Source of the DNA: Gilliamella sp. wkB108
GTDB taxonomy: Bacteria > Pseudomonadota > Gammaproteobacteria > Enterobacterales > Orbaceae
Assembly (NCBI RefSeq): GCF_001690195.1
Contig: NZ_LZGM01000118.1
Span: forward strand, 62,001-126,000
Reading direction: 5' to 3'
Length of the DNA: 64,000 bases
Each line of letters opens with the position of its first letter. The first letter of the stretch is position 1. Of the stretch, positions 63,790-64,000 are shown piece by piece. Both the position numbers and the translations under genes were made by a program. Below the pieces are notes generated by a model. It searched no databases and was not told where the DNA came from. It worked only from the letters and a program-made list of their open reading frames with translations.

Positions 63790-64000
63790 TTGACGCATCC
63801 CTTAATTATTGGTGTTGTTTGGACTGAGTATATACTAACTGATAAGCAATCATTTTCCATGCAAACTACACTATTGTTTTAATAGCTAGCCTGTTTATAA
63901 ACAAGCTATTTATTCTCTTATCAATTGTAGTAATCAAATTAACGGTTACATAATTGTAGTAATAGCAAAAAGGTATGATTAACATTTTTTTTCAATCATA

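Noticed and set aside
63799-63860. CueR operator at the copA promoter
   Set aside because: No GC-rich inverted repeat of the CueR type is visible; AGTATATACT is palindromic but too AT-rich and short to assign.

Overview
The window is a chromosomal segment of an AT-rich gammaproteobacterium. Protein sequences and gene order resemble Escherichia and Haemophilus throughout: nirBDC-cysG, the S10-spc-alpha ribosomal operons, iscRSUA-hscBA-fdx, slt-trpR, gntX next to nfuA, and gatABCDR. The strong A+T bias and the mixed enteric and Pasteurellaceae character fit the Orbales (insect-gut bacteria such as Gilliamella, Frischella or Orbus). That placement is an inference, because no 16S gene is present. 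I see no tRNA, rRNA, CRISPR array, insertion sequence or prophage.

Layout. 0-5.3 kb: a nitrite assimilation/detoxification operon on the minus strand (nirB, nirD, nirC, cysG). 5.9-8.8 kb: a MarR regulator with a HlyD-type fusion protein and one ABC-2 permease, without an ATPase gene. 9.1-21.1 kb: a carbon-metabolism block with the sugar phosphatase hxpA, a galactitol locus (gatABCD, gatR and a LacC-type tagatose-6-phosphate kinase), the divergent gluconate genes gntK and edd, and poxB. Between edd and poxB lies a tandem array of a 109-bp unit (eight units plus a partial ninth). It is bracketed by two copies of the edd 3' end and its hairpin. 21.3-30.1 kb: a YfbS-like transporter, fmt, tehB, fabI, slyD, radC, slyX, an EamA-type transporter and two small unknown membrane proteins.

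30.3-44.1 kb: the complete S10, spc and alpha ribosomal protein operons, ending in rpoA and rplQ, all on the minus strand. The S10 leader attenuator, the S4-binding alpha leader and terminators separating the operons are visible. 44.4-49.7 kb: the isc Fe-S cluster operon, with an IscR site over its promoter. 49.8-64 kb: ordinary housekeeping genes (slt-trpR, rob, nfuA, gntX, ppiA, pepB, a tyrosine phosphatase, a phosphopantetheinyl transferase, metC-tilS, copA). A decayed Sel1-repeat gene lies between ppiA and pepB.

How the genes fit together. Galactitol is imported and phosphorylated by GatABC, oxidised by GatD to tagatose-6-phosphate and phosphorylated by LacC; the aldolase (GatYZ or LacD) is not in the window. 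Gluconate is phosphorylated by GntK and dehydrated by Edd; eda is not in the window. The gatA-gntK intergenic region carries CGAAA repeats (likely GatR operators), a CRP-like site and a GntR-type palindrome, so both sugar systems appear to be controlled from one divergent promoter region. IscRSUA-HscBA-Fdx and NfuA supply Fe-S clusters, and CysG supplies sirohaem, to enzymes such as NirB and Edd. The most unusual element is the edd-poxB tandem array.
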